64,000 nucleotides of DNA, taken from positions 1 to 64,000 of the forward strand of contig JADNRY010000094.1 in assembly GCA_015501585.1 (NCBI GenBank), written 5' to 3'. Of the stretch, positions 11,883 through 23,940 are shown in pieces. Under the pieces are notes generated by a model. That model was not told the DNA's origin and did not search any database. It was given only the letters and a program-made list of their open reading frames with translations. A program made the position numbers and the translations under genes. This stretch comes from Rhodocollybia butyracea. Taxonomy: Eukaryota; Basidiomycota; Agaricomycetes; Agaricales; Omphalotaceae. Numbering within the stretch: the stretch's first letter is position 1; every line of letters starts with the position of its first letter.

Positions 11883-12423
11883 GATTATTGAGAAAACTTG
11901 TAAGCGAAAGAGAGAATGAGAAAGGGGTACAATTGATCGACTTGCTGGAGTGAGTAAGTAATCGCACCGATGCATCCAAACACGACTGAGCACTGGTTTC
12001 ATTATTATTACTTATACTATGTAGCTATGTACACTCAGTATGTAGGTGGTGCAGTCACATACTACAACGTCGCCTACAGATGGGCGACTGGTCATATCAC
12101 GCGCCAGCCTAAAATCGGTTGACCCGCCCAGCGAGAAACACGGTGACACAGCGGATGCAAACAGACGGGTGCCGAGTGACCAGAAGGCGAGCGAGAGGGA
12201 AAGCCCGCCTAGCGGAGTTTTAAAAATAGCCGAGACCGGCGCTTAACTCGCTGACACCCGCGCTGACATGAAGGCGGGTCACCCGAAACCCGCTATAGAA
12301 CGCTGGATCATGCAGTGAGAAATGAGACACCCCTTGAATTTTGGTGATTTTGATAGGTTCAAGGAATAAATAGTAACTTTGCGTGGTGAAAGAGGACAAC
12401 ATGTGCAAAAGCTTGGTCGGGTA
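11883..12423. other. intergenic, GC-rich patch
   Basis: Positions 12040-12300 are noticeably richer in G and C than the surroundings. One short open frame (12046-12246) has no recognisable domain. I see no gene. Confidence 0.35.
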
Positions 12424-12432
12424 GGTCCAAGA

Positions 12433-12776
12433 TAGTCTCCTCTAAGCAGACAGAACACTGACGATCAATAAATTGATGTGTGTAACGTCTGCGACTTAGG
12501 TCGGCCCGTTTAGCCTGGCCAATTAAGCGCCCATTTTCCCAGCCACTTAGCTTAGGTAATTTAAGCTTGTGCGTGAAAATTTTGCAGTTCTTTACATCTG
12601 TACCTACACTATATACATAGGCATAGATTACAACGCTAATAAAATGCATTCGGTGCAGTTTAAACATAAAACAGAGATAAGAAAACACCCCAGAGCAATT
12701 GCCGAAGATGTTGCCGCACTAGATTATGTAATCTAAATCGGACAGGCTAAGCCGCCGATATCAAGAAAGTAGACTA
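12433..12776. mobile_element. MITE copy 1, 344 bp, with 9-bp target duplication
   Basis: The element begins TAGTCTCC and ends GTAGACTA, which are imperfect inverted ends. It is bordered on both sides by GGTCCAAGA (12424-12432 and 12777-12785). A second copy at 39319-39661 has the same ends and a different perfect 9-bp duplication. It has no coding capacity. A 9-bp duplication is typical of Mutator-like elements, so it is probably a non-autonomous MULE. It contains the palindrome AGATTATGTAATCT. Confidence 0.85.
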
Positions 12777-12785
12777 GGTCCAAGA

Positions 12786-13565
12786 TGTTATTTCATAACA
12801 CAGCTTGTCACAAAGAGCTAAGAATGGACCAAAAATTCGGCTATGACAGTGGACTAGAGAAGTGAATTTACCACTAGCGATCCCCTTCGGGGCTCCTTTG
12901 ACGTAGCTTGCAGATGACAACATCTTTCTGAAAACGATCTTTACATGTGTATGAGATAGAGAAAGATTAACAATATGTATACAAATATCGTAAAACTGAC
13001 GGTGTAGCAGTCCGTTGATGTGTGGTAAAACAGATGATGGTCGTGATCACCACCTCGTTGCTGGGTTTCCACGAAGACACGAAAGTGAACACTACGTTGA
13101 TCTACGATGTAAACATACATCGGTCGTGGACGTGGAGGACGATGTTCAGACATGAATATCGACTCGGTTTTGGTAATAGACGTGTATCATGAATATAGAC
13201 CATACATAGCTATTTATAAGTGGTCAAAGCAATTTATCCAAGTCTGAGTCTCATATGACGGAGGACGATGTTCAGACATGAATATCGACTCGGTTTTGGT
13301 AATAGACAAATCTGACTGTGGGAACATTTTTGCAAGGGCGCTAGTTATTTAGACATAAACCAAGAGATCGCCGTGGGAAGCGAAATAATTGAGAGTAGAA
13401 GGAACGTAGCAAGCTACGTCATATCTTTGCTCGGGGCATTTCAAGTTGAGATGGTGGATTACATGCCCAGCTTGTGCTAATCATGCAGCAGCAAGATAAT
13501 TGGGGTCATAGGTTGAACTTGTTATGTCACAACAGAGAGCTCCATCAAATTCAGTAGCAGAACAT
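12786..13565. other. intergenic with a 48-bp direct repeat
   Basis: A 48-bp sequence beginning GGAGGACGATGTTCAGAC occurs at 13134-13181 and again at 13260-13307 with no visible difference. No gene is supported. Confidence 0.6.
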
Positions 13566-14162
13566 CTAATTAAAAGACCAAGAGTCAAGACGAACTGGCT
13601 CCATGGAACAACGTAACACGTACCGGGCCCTGCCATGACTGGTTACTACTAGGGGTGTCCTTACTGCAGGTATACTATCCCATGCATTGCGTAACCATCC
13701 ACTAACACGAATCCTTTGTTTGAGTTGTATTTGTGCTACAGGCTGAATTTGATATGTGTGCTCTAGATAAACACATCCAATTGAAAGTAGGATGTCGGCC
13801 AAGTTGTGCAAGTGGTACATGTTCCTGCTATGATAAGATACATCCATCCAAAGCGGAAGCCAGAACAAAAATTCACTGTTTCGGAGATGAAGGTCAAGGT
13901 GTTGAAATATACTTTTCTCTGATTTGTAACACATGAGCTCGAGGGGAACAGAAGTGGCGAGAGATGATTCTGGGCCCACAGTACCAAACACGCCTAGTGG
14001 AACTGCAGCTGGGGAGCTCGCTGTGGGGGGTCCAAAGCATATGTGCCTGGATGTTGGCTGGATCCAGGCATACATATCAAGGGTGATATCCTCGGACTCA
14101 AGCGTGTCCTGCCCAAGGAAACTGTCTAGAAATCCACTGCATTTAGATTGTAAATAGTCCAT
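13566..14162 (-). CDS. hypothetical protein segment, not recognised
   Basis: A 198-codon minus-strand frame. I do not recognise a domain. It has a mixed composition with an aromatic-rich middle (SEFLFWLPLWMDV, SYHSRNMYHLHNL). Further minus-strand open stretches lie upstream (14143-14331 and about 14626-14880), so it may be the last exon of a longer gene covering about 13566-14900, possibly a diverged fungal regulator. No zinc cluster or other diagnostic motif supports that idea. It could also be non-coding. Confidence 0.35.
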   Translation of the reverse strand: MDYLQSKCSGFLDSFLGQDTLESEDITLDMYAWIQPTSRHICFGPPTASSPAAVPLGVFGTVGPESSLATSVPLELMCYKSEKSIFQHLDLHLRNSEFLFWLPLWMDVSYHSRNMYHLHNLADILLSIGCVYLEHTYQIQPVAQIQLKQRIRVSGWLRNAWDSIPAVRTPLVVTSHGRARYVLRCSMEPVRLDSWSFN

Positions 14163-14625
14163 TGCTTGCTGTAGCCCAAACGTCTGTTTCTGTTATGAGA
14201 AGATTGCACAACTTGAGTATTTCGGATGAGCAGAGTCTCACAAACTGATAAGTTAGATAGATGCGTGCAATAGGTGAGTGGCACTGCTCATAAAAGTTAA
14301 CATATGGAATCATGTCTAGTAGGACATTCATTCAGTGCACATTTCCACTTGCATCGAATTCTCCTCAATGATGATTATTAGTGGATACCTACCGGACTGG
14401 AATATCAATGCAGGTGAACCGCAATGGGTAATTCCGAACAGTTTAGCAATGTTTATGTGACTATACAAAGACTCAGGGTTAAATGGCGCTCATATTGTTT
14501 ATCAGATAATAACCACCGTAATGCAGAGTATCGAAGTAGATCATCTTTGTAAGCCTACAGTTTACTGAGTTCAGTATATATCCGGATATACAGTATCGAC
14601 ACATACTTGCTCGGCACTAGGTCCG

Positions 14626-14880
14626 TCATAAAACACAGCTGTGAATTTTTCCCCAGGATGGGAAAGGGAGGGTGACGTTATTTGAACAGTGTAGGTTGAG
14701 CGTACCAGCTTCACGCCAATCATAAGTAAGAGATACTCCCCTCGGAGATGTCCGATATCTGGTCATGTATGGATGTGTTCCACCCCTAACAACCTCTTCT
14801 ACTTCAGCAAAGCTACCCAAATCCTGGAGAAGGTCGAGATCACCTCCCGGAATGGTGCGATACTAGACCCAAGTAGATTA
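14626..14880 (-). CDS. possible exon of an unrecognised minus-strand gene
   Basis: On the minus strand a frame runs from a possible splice acceptor (gtctag) near 14875 through GGDLDLLQDLGSFAEVEEVV to a stop near 14626. The composition looks protein-like, but the frame ends soon after and no family is evident. It could belong with 13566-14162. Low confidence. Confidence 0.25.
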
Positions 14881-14899
14881 GTTTATCTACGCAAGAGAA

Positions 14900-15940
14900 A
14901 ATCAGTCTGTCGATGCACCTGGCAATTGCGTGAAGTCACTTCAGTTAGAGTCCCAGCGTCGTGATGATGATTTACTGTAATTTGGTTTGCATTCAGGAAT
15001 TGTGAATCATGTACAGAGAAGTGGGAAGAGTTGTCGAAAAATGAGGCCATGGAGCTGTCCAAGAGAACTAGGGATAATGATGTTCAAGACAAAGAGGCGG
15101 TGGGAGGCAAGAGCAAAGGTGTTGGAGATGCATCAGTACTAATATATCATACCTTATCTTATGGCTTATTTCGTGCACCTGGAGACCTGACACAGCCTCA
15201 CCCTTTATTTGGACTTGAGACGCCACAGCGCGATTGCCGGCTGTATGAGGCTGTATGCTGCTGTATGGCACAGTGACCATGGACCATTACCAGTCTTTAC
15301 GTTCTGGGAAAAAATCAGGATAACTTGGGATCAAGTTTACATCTCCCCCAGATTGCCGTCTTCCTCGCGTCGAGGTATAGTTAAGTAATGCAGGCAACTT
15401 TATCCATCCTCATTCCCTTTCTGAATGGGTTGTTTATCCATATTTCTCAAATTCAGTGGAGCAACCAACTCCGTTAGCGCAGGTTAGCGCAAGATGATGA
15501 GATGATTTTCGGTAGGCCAGCGGAGGCCAGCGGTCGTCGGATCAGGGAGCCACCTGTTCTCGAATGTGGGTACGACTTGAGGAGAAAAGTTTTCCGAGCG
15601 GACCAATCACAAAGAAATTGGAACATATGCAAACGGCAAGTGAAAGGACTCCATCCTCTTCCATCCCTGTGGATTGGTTCCAGATGGTATGGTTCCGCGC
15701 TACCGACGTGGGCACGCCCAGTGTCATGATCTGTACTAAGTGCTAGCATTTCATTATTTTTGAATAGAAGGACAAAATAAATAGAAGGTGCCTGATCCGC
15801 GTAGCCGAGGGGGCTTTGTTAGACTCATAAAAAGGCTTGAAATTTTCCTCTCGTCCTCACCGTTCTGATCTGTTCTACGTTCGACCGCCTGGTGCTTCCC
15901 TGTCCTCATTGTTGCCTATCTGTGCTACTGCAGCGCGCAT
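14900..15940. other. intergenic, upstream of the 7TM-like gene
   Basis: Several short frames on both strands (for example 15031-15276 plus and 15474-15749 minus) overlap each other and lack domains. I see no gene. The last part should hold the promoter of the gene that starts at 15941. Confidence 0.35.
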
Positions 15941-17005
15941 ATGTCTTCCCCAATCCCAATCAACTACGCTATACTTTTCGGAATCGATTCCGTCGCCGCC
16001 GCCGGCCTCTTCGCAGCGCTTTACGCGCCTCTCTGCGTTTGGTTTTTTATCCTTTTCATCCGCCATAGATCGTATGTTGTCTTTACATTGGCGCTTTTCT
16101 GTCAGAGTGAGTACTATGGACCGATGTCTCCGTTTTCTTGGGTTCGACTTTGCGAAGCCACGCCATGTTGAAACTTCTTTGCCCCTTTGAACATTACTGA
16201 CCGTACTCCCCCTTCTTCTCCGCCCATCCCCTTTGATCCTAGTCCGGCTTCTCGCGTTTATCATCCGTGCGATCCTCGCCCATTCCGAATCTGCAGGCGA
16301 AAATCGTGGATTGTTCATTGCTGCTGAGATACTCTTCTCCGTTGGGTTCTTTGGGTTACTTTATGGCGCATATGGGCTCGTTCTTGACCGGTGAGTAAAT
16401 CTCATGTATCTTCATATAAAATACGACTTTATTTACTTACCTTACCAGCCTCGCTCTCTGCTCTTCTCAGCCATTCAACAACCCCATAACTAGAATCATG
16501 CGCAACCACGTCTTTTTCCACCTTGCGTTGTCGACTGGTGTCGTTCTGGGCGTCATAGGAATTGTGAAAATCTCCAATGACCCCTCGAGCTCAGTGGGGA
16601 GCGTGCTGCGCAAAGTCAGCGTTATTGTGTTTGTGGTGCTCACTGTGCTACAGGTGTATCAGAGTGTGTGTTTGGTGGAGGCGGAACGTAGAGGTGAGTT
16701 GAATAATCCTTATAATCCTTCTTGTATTGACTGGTCTCTCAGACGATCCCAGTGATCGTTTCAAGTACATGGGAGACAACCTAGGATCACGCCACGGCTC
16801 ATTGATATTCATAGTTATCGCCATTCTCTTACTCATGCGCGAGGTGTTTACAGCGGCCACTATTGGATCCACGGCAGAGGCGAATAATGAACATCTCTGG
16901 TATCCGCTCGTTGTGCTACCGGAGTTTGTGTGTATGATCTTGTATGGTATTCCTGGAGTTATTCCTGGTAGGCCCCAGAAGTATTCTCTTGATACGGAGG
17001 TATAG
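15941..17005 (+). CDS. seven-helix membrane protein, fungal DUF7702-like
   Basis: Exons 15941-16106, 16243-16390, 16449-16693 and 16743-17005 join in phase (822 nt, 273 residues), with gtgagt donors throughout. The protein has about seven hydrophobic helices: starting near NYAILFGIDSV, IRLLAFIIRAIL, LFSVGFFGLLYGAYG, HLALSTGVVLGVIGI, VSVIVFVVLTVL, SLIFIVIAILLL and LVVLPEFVCMILYGIPG. The order of helices and the short C-terminal tail resemble the fungal DUF7702 membrane family, whose role is unknown to me. It is intact, whereas relatives at 18335, 23590, 33380 and 46610 are broken. Confidence 0.75.
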
Positions 17006-18334
17006 AAAAGAATCCGCGGTCGAGATATCCATATTTTAGAATTTTTACTGCATAATCTATTTCCCAAGTGTAGTTGACATGCACTTTTCTCAAGCCTTTT
17101 TTGAATGTGGGTTCCGATTCCAAGGCCCCTGGTTAAGTTAGCTTTAGGTATATCACCGGCTTGAAATCAAGCTCGCCGCTCAAGTACAGAAAATTACAAG
17201 CATACTGATGTAATTTAAAAAATATCGCTTCAAGCCCGGGCCCGAGTCTGCATGGTATGCCGAGCATCCACTTACTCTCCCGCATACACGATGTAGATAT
17301 GATAGTCCCCGATACCGGCTAGCGGTACTTCTGGTTTTGAAGCCGGAATTTTGTCGGAGTTATTTTACTTTGTAGTAAGTATTGAGTAATTATCAACTTC
17401 AGTCAGCATTAGTTATTTTTGGCTTGAGATGAAGATATGATTGATACCTAAATAAGTGGCTGTACTCTGTCGCACTGCGTTTCTTGTCAACTACGGTATA
17501 TGCTTGGGTATATGACTCGGGTCGCATCATCGACATTGTATACTGAGGAATACTTATGCCGCCAGAGTTACGATTGTAGAACGAAAGTCAAATTAGTAGA
17601 CCAAGGCCAAGCAGTGCCCGTAGTAGAAGACGATTATTAAGAAATCATAGACGTCCGAGTATATAAGGAAAGTCAAAGCGGTACATACCGAGGCCACCGG
17701 TAGACAATTACTAACATACCATAAATATAGAGATATTCGGCGCTCTAAAGCCCACATTTCGCGTGAGCAGCATCCGGTGCGCGAAGAACGAGGCCGTCAG
17801 GGATGAAGGAGAATTTCCCAAGGGCGGTCACAGTGGTGCTCGGCGTACCCGACCGATCTTGGGACCCGGTGTTCAACTCTTAGACCGTGTCATGTTATAG
17901 ATTATCCTCCCCTCCTCCTCTTCTTCCATTGTTGTCGACAAAGTGACTCATATGCTGGCATTTGGGGGGTTGTCGATATGAATCCTTTCTGTACTCAAGC
18001 CGGGCATACTTATTGAATGCGTCGTTGTAGAAACCTCAAGTCAACGGTAGAATGGTCACTACTTCTGAAACATCCGGTCAAGTCTGCGGTGCTCAGAGGC
18101 ATTAGTAAAATGCATCATCGCGAGATCAAGAGTCCCATCCCTAAATCAATTCTGCAGTGCGTTGACGCTTATGAACACAGTGAACAACCGCGTTACCGAA
18201 GCGCCCTGTGCCATCGAATAAATATAGTTTTCAAAAGCGGTATACTGGGAAGAACTTGTTGGACTTATAAAAAACGGGCTGGAAACAAGTTAACTACATT
18301 CCTCATTGTTCTGTTTTACTCAGGTACTCATCGC
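17006..18334. other. intergenic, no gene seen
   Basis: Only the frame at 18017-18535 is longer than 100 codons, and its second half is the broken 7TM relative annotated separately. The rest carries no domain or clear repeat. Confidence 0.4.
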
Positions 18335-18705
18335 ATGCTCTCCCCAGCCAACTACTCTGTACTTTTTGCAATAAATTCCGTCGTGTTCACGGCCTTCTAC
18401 ATCCCTCTTTGTATCTGGTTGTTTATCCTTTCCCTCCGGCATAGATCGTGCATTATCTTTTACTTTGGCTCTTTTTTGTTCAAGTACGTACATTTGCTGT
18501 TTTGTGTCCCGGGGTTATACCATAATGAACACTAACTTTCCTTTTCCTGCCTCCCTTTGATGCTAGTTCGGTTTCTCGCATGCATTATTTATCCCGTTCT
18601 AGACTATTCTCAATCTGCGGGCGAAAATTGTGGACTCTTCATTACCGCTAAAGCGCTCTTCTCGGTCGGTTTACTTTATGGCGTATATCGTCTCGTTCTT
18701 AACCG
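18335..18705 (+). pseudogene. truncated paralogue of the 7TM-like gene
   Basis: The first exon encodes MLSPANYSVLFAINSV and the conserved LRHRSCIIF, parallel to the start of the gene at 15941. A second exon (from about 18567) encodes FLACIIYPVL...SAGENCGLFI and LYGVYRLVLNR, ending at a gtgagt donor near 18705. The phase of the first intron does not fit the second exon, and the last two exons of the intact gene are missing. Two helices remain out of seven. Confidence 0.7.
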
Positions 18706-19561
18706 GTGAGTCAATTCTATGTATGCTCAAATTGAATGACCAACCTGGACTATTAACGATGAACTAGATTTGCTCTTTACCTCCTCCAGTATGAGCTCAT
18801 TTTTCACCGTTTAATGCGCTTCGTGGTCAATATACGTGGACTCTACTTCATTGGTGTACTTTGAGTGCTTGCTGTACGAGTGTACTTGATCATGTTTGGA
18901 GCGCCTCTAGTTTATTTTTCCCGGAAATGTATAACCAGTCTTTGCTTTGACACCTGTATCTTTTACATCTGTTGTGGCTCTAATTAGTTGGTTCAGTTTC
19001 TACGTTAATTCGATCCCGTTGAAGTAACGTTATTTGGTCCTAGCGAGGACCGGTGGGGATATCCAGTCGGGCTCTACAAAAGAGTAAGCGTGAAGAAGAA
19101 GTAAGGGCTTAGTTTTGTTATCTGCCTTTACTGGCAGAGTAGTTTCACTGTCCGTCGTCACTAACGGAACCGTATATCTCGGAAAAGAAGTCCCTTTGTT
19201 TTCTGTACCTACACGCAGATATACAGGCCGCCGCGTGTACTCTCGCGCCGCCTGACTTGTACATGTGGTACATAGTTAAATAGATAATGTTTCAAAGAAG
19301 AAATAGTCTGACGAATTGGAATTACCTCTGAGTACACGAATCTGAAGCTTTTGCTGGGCCACGCGGGCAACACACTCGATGAATAAACTAAATCTCCCAC
19401 CTATGACCATCAGTGGGGACAGGGCAAGTAGCACTTCCACACCGTTAAAAGAGGATCTACGGTCTAGCCATACTACAGAAGCTGTATAATCTATTTCCCA
19501 AATCATCCACTTTTTATTCAAACATGGGTTCTGATCCCAAGACTTTGTAGGCGTATGTGAT
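18706..19561. other. intergenic, no supported gene
   Basis: A minus-strand frame at 19276-19521 contains a hydrophobic stretch (VEVLLALSPLMVIGG) but no start context, splice partner or family signal. I see nothing else. Confidence 0.3.
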
Positions 19562-20633
19562 TTAAACAGATATCGCCTTAATCATATCCCTAACCTCCTT
19601 CATTGTAGGCCGAGCATCTACTTCATCCTGCGTACACAACACAACAATTTCATCAAACGGCGGCGGAGGGAGCCAAGGCTGTTGCATCGTCCATGCCAGA
19701 TCACTGCGTATAAAATCAGTAATCATCTTGCCAAAACCATAGACATCCGATTTTTCGGAGTACGGATATTTTTCGACAGGTAGACCCATATAACGTGCCT
19801 CGTGTATTTCGGGGACCTCGAAGCTGCCTATGTAGCATTCAAGGTCGCAGAGGATCGCGTCTCTGGTCTGAGTATGACCATCTGAAGAGGTGAATAAAGA
19901 GGGAGCAAGTAGGATATTGCGCAGCGCAAGGTCTCTGTGAATGATTCCGATGGAGTGAAGGTATACTACGGCATCCGCCAAATTGAGAATCAAGTGTTTC
20001 ATAGTGGCCAGACTGACAGGCTCCAATGCGAGCAACCCAAATCGGCCATGTATGCATTTGGGAAAGACGAGTCGACCGTCCTGGGTCCTTCCAAGGAGCT
20101 GGATAACATGAGAGTTATCCCCTGGTCCTTCGTTAGCACGAAGGAGACTGGGAATTTCGCTGCGGTAGTTCGATTTTTTGGTAAAATGCAGCTTCTCTAG
20201 ATCAAGGTTGACGACGAGAGGGAGTTTCGCAACTAGATCTGACGTGTCCTCGTAATCTGTAGGTTCCGATTCTTCAGCAGGCTCCTTGTACGCAATAGGA
20301 ATGATGTCGTTCCCTTTGATCTCACAATGGGAAGACAAGCGAGCATAGGGAATGGGAGCCAGAAGGCGAAGAATGTCACCAGAAAGGGTGCCTGGCACAT
20401 CACTGATTTTGACGTAGAGGGTCTCGCCAGACAGGAGTTTGGACCAGATTTCGAGGTTGTTATGGACTATATCCTTAGCGACGAGATTATCATGCAAGTT
20501 GCTGAAATCTTTTAGTTTGAGAGAATCGGCTTGCATGCGCTCACGCGCCAAGAGCCACGCGCTGGAGGGGGTATCTGTGTCTAAGATCAGAGAACTCAGG
20601 AGGCGAAACCAGACAGACAAGATACGTACCCAT
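19562..20633 (-). CDS. protein kinase-like protein with degenerate N-lobe
   Basis: A four-base first exon (ATGG, 20630-20633), an intron 20581-20629 with a gtacgt donor, and exon 19562-20580 give 340 residues. The C-lobe is kinase-like: HRDLALRN at about 216-223 (catalytic loop), CDLE at about 246-249 in place of DFG, and SDVYGFG at about 279-285 (helix F region). No glycine-rich loop or VAIK lysine is evident in the N-terminal half. Catalytic Asp, Asn and the metal-binding Asp remain, so activity is possible but uncertain. Such diverged kinase-like genes are common in Agaricomycetes. A start inside the longer open frame without the intron is the alternative. Confidence 0.7.
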
Positions 20634-21140
20634 GGTTATCTGTCGGCGAGAAAAGTGGGGAATTGAAGATGAGTGAATGAAGTAGGAAGTTCGGAAGTTG
20701 ACGCCTGTCATGATTATCGGATTCGTTGGGACCCACAAACCTTTGAAATATCAGTCCAAATGACCCCCGGATACTTTATTCTTTTTCGTGGGGATGTCCC
20801 TGCACTCTCTCAGGCTATCGTTACCCGACGCTGATATCAATCTTATGCGTATGTGGACCAAGTTTACATACTCAGATTGCTGCTGAAATTCCCTTTTCTG
20901 CTCGTCGTTTGACGACCGCGTGCTCAATTAGTAGGATTACTATATTAGGTAGTAGGAAAATGCAAAGCTATTTATCTCCATGAAGACCATGGTTGCGGGC
21001 AACGCGTGTGCTGGAAGCCGCCGCTGGTGAGATGGAGCACAGCTGCACTGCATGCGAGAATACTACACGTGCTAAGTGACGCGACGTGATAGTCACGTAA
21101 CATGTTGGTAATTACTAATCGTTCACCAACACCACGCAAG
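20634..21140. other. intergenic between the kinase-like gene and duplication block A
   Basis: This is the upstream region of the minus-strand kinase-like gene. I see no gene or clear repeat. Confidence 0.35.
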
Positions 21141-23500
21141 ATGAGAATCGAAGAGCTCGTCATCGAAGCTTTGAAGGTAAAGAAGACGAAGTGTTTGAAT
21201 AATACTTTTTTAACCTATTAGTTTTGCAGGCTTCAAGCTTCCAGTATTATCCAGTTAGAACGCAGATTACAGGTTAGGACCCTTCTTTCAACGTTGTTAC
21301 CTGTCTCAATGGAACGGGAATCCGAAAATCCACTATCCTCGATGCTATTTCTTTTGTGCTCGGACTGACGAACATGTCTACCGTAATTGCCTTTGATTTC
21401 TCTAGGTTTCAGATAGCTGACACTTGCGTTGGTTTAGATTCGAGCCACAAATGAGGACAGGATGGAGTTACGAAAGCCAGCGTCACTATTGTATTCGACA
21501 ATTTGGATGGAGAGAGGAGACGCATCGCCTATGAGAGTTAACAAATTACGGTTACAAACAGGTGCGTGAAGTGTTAGTTCATTTACCGACTTTCTACTGA
21601 TCTGTCTCCGCTGCGCATGCAGCTTGGCTTCCCAACAAACCCAATTTCGTGACCATGCGAGGTCGAATTAGCCAGGTACCAGGTTGATCGTCTAGAAATT
21701 ACGACGCCATTAAAAGCTGAACACGCCACTATCCAACCGAAGCTGTTTATCCAACGAAGAACTTTTACTACCGCCTTTATTCCAAGAACGTCAATAACCC
21801 TGCTACCTGTGGAGATTACTTGGGCCAAATTACCGACGCTTGCGCACTGGTTGCTCCGGGAGCTGCAGAAAAGAGCCGGCCCGGATGAAGCTAGAGACGA
21901 GCAAGGAGCTCATGGGCGTAAATTCAAGAAGATGTGCCTGTGGATGGACTGCTTAGGCTGAACAGGAAGGTGGAGCCTGTTGAGCGAAGCTCAGAGCGCA
22001 GCTTTGACAGGTAAGTACTTTGACATCGAACGTTTCGAGTTCCTGACTGTATCAGCTGATAGCAACGACATTGAGCTCAGCAGAATGTTGGCGGATTGGA
22101 TTTCGACTATAACCCTCCTCTCGGGCTCGACGTTACGTCGGCCGCCTCATTGTCATTCAGCAGGGACGATTACAACAAAGTTACCGCTCTCGAGCTCACC
22201 GCTGTTAATCGTTAATCCCTTGTATCATGTCATCGTTAAGGACCAGAACCTGGGGGGAGGCTCTCATGGCCAATGTAATAGGACAACTTTCTTGCCTTTG
22301 AACAAGAAGGCGTTCCGGATTCGGGAAGATGTGCGTCCTTTGTTTGCACTCGAGCGTGTATCGACTGATCCGTCTTGACAGAAAACAGCCCGGGCCTCTC
22401 AAGGGAAAGCTACGCCTTTTCCTCGACCTTCTCAAGTAGGATGAAAAACTCGACAATGCCATCTCATCGCAAACGCACTCGGAGGAACCTTCGCCCGCGA
22501 CGACGTCGAACCAGCCAAGCATGTCACTCTCGGTGTCGGCCAACGCTCCGTTATACTCCAAGAAGACGTTTATAATTCTTCTAGGACCCTTTCTGGTGGC
22601 TCTGCCCCATCTTCAAAGGGTATTCTTACGAACCGCGGCCGAGGCTTATCTAGTTGAGTTCGAGAGAGTGGAACGGTAGCTCATCGAGGCGGAAAAGGGG
22701 ATCATACAAGACGGTTAGGAAGAAAGTGCAGATCAAGTAACACGAGCTAAACCTGTCAGAGAAACAGAATGGGGAGAGTAACGCAGAAAGGGTAAGTAGG
22801 GTTTGTTCATTGTATAAAGATATCACTGACGAATTTACAGCTCCGCGCATAAGTCGATTCCCTGAAAGAATCTATCCCTCTCACTGCTGCTGTTCAAGAC
22901 GCCGAGCAGAAGCAAAAAAGACAACGATGCGGAATGCACAAGCAGAAAATTGAAGCGACAATTGGTGAGCTCGACCAGTACAAACGCCGACGCCTTACAA
23001 ACAATCTGGAAGAAAGTCACTGTGTAAGCTACATCTACCTCGAGTAATTTCGCTGATACTCACGTTCATCAAAATAGGAATCTTGGCCAAATTTTCAGAG
23101 CTCCTTCTCGGCAATTTCGCGAAACTAGAGCCCCTCAGAAGCCCGCGATCTCATGGATAGCCTAGAGGTCAAGATGTGGTCTAGGATCAATCCTGGAAAC
23201 AGAGCGAGTGGGGGACAATGGTAAGCAAGCGTACCCTTCCATTTCCCGCTACCAATGCTCAACTCTCGCCTCAGGTCTCTCACCACAATTTCTGATCATG
23301 GCCCTCCTCCAATTTAGACCCGCCCCGCTGTACATCCTCGGTGAGATCGACGCAGTGTTGGGCTTGTGACACACACAGCACATCGGTCATATCATCCGTA
23401 CACGGCTCTCGAGAGCCCAATTTATTGTTGTGTCGTTGACAGATGATTTCTTTTCCAATGTGATTGTGCTCTTCCTCACCAAATGATTCTATCCGGTCGC
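21141..23500 (+). pseudogene. SMC2 (condensin) pseudogene, copy A
   Basis: Start MRIEELVIEA at 21141, then an intron-like gap, then YPVRTQIT at about 21240-21270, a damaged P-loop (LNGTG then KSTILDA) near 21305-21345, KASVTIVFDN at about 21475-21505 and PNFVTMRGRI near 21640. The long coiled-coil middle is mostly gone. C-terminal pieces return at about 22860-23030 (IGELDQYKRR) and about 23090-23480 (signature-like SGGQ, ALLQF, HIGHIIRT). This order matches fungal SMC2, the condensin ATPase. Stops and frame changes abound. Kept intron positions show that it was copied as DNA and not from mRNA. Confidence 0.75.
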
Positions 23501-23589
23501 TGCGATCAACGGTTTTTGCCTCCTTGATCAGTTGTAGCCCAGCTACTACCATCATAACGGGAGAACTGCAGCACCTGACTGTCGACCGT

Positions 23590-23940
23590 AATCAACTGTG
23601 CTAACCTCTTTGGTTCGAACTGCTGTATTCGCTGTTCTTTATTCGTCTCTTGCTGCCTTCTTTACGAGAGCGAAGATATGTATTGTTGGTAATTGACAAT
23701 GGCCTTGTTCTGCTTCAGTAAGTGTTTCATTTTCAAGAGCCTTATGCCTATCTAGTTCGATTAACTGCTTTCATAATGCATGCAATTTTGGCTGGTGTCG
23801 CAAACGTTGGAGAGAACAACGGTGTCTTTATTGACGCGCAAGTACTCTTTTCGGTCAGTTTCTTTGGTCTGCTTTATGGGTTACATATTGCACAAAGCTG
23901 TTGGTTTTCTTTTCATAACTGTACTTATGGCTACTTATGA
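23590..23940 (+). pseudogene. 7TM-like gene remnant in block A
   Basis: The second exon of the family is readable at about 23753-23900: RLTAFIMHAIL, VGENNGVFI and LFSVSFFGLLYG, matching the intact gene at 15941. The first exon at about 23600-23690 is out of frame and without a start. The later exons are missing. Confidence 0.65.

Noticed and set aside
15875..16318. 147-codon minus-strand frame over the 7TM-like gene
   Set aside because: It covers the first exon and intron of the plus-strand gene, is rich in Arg and has no domain; antisense shadow.
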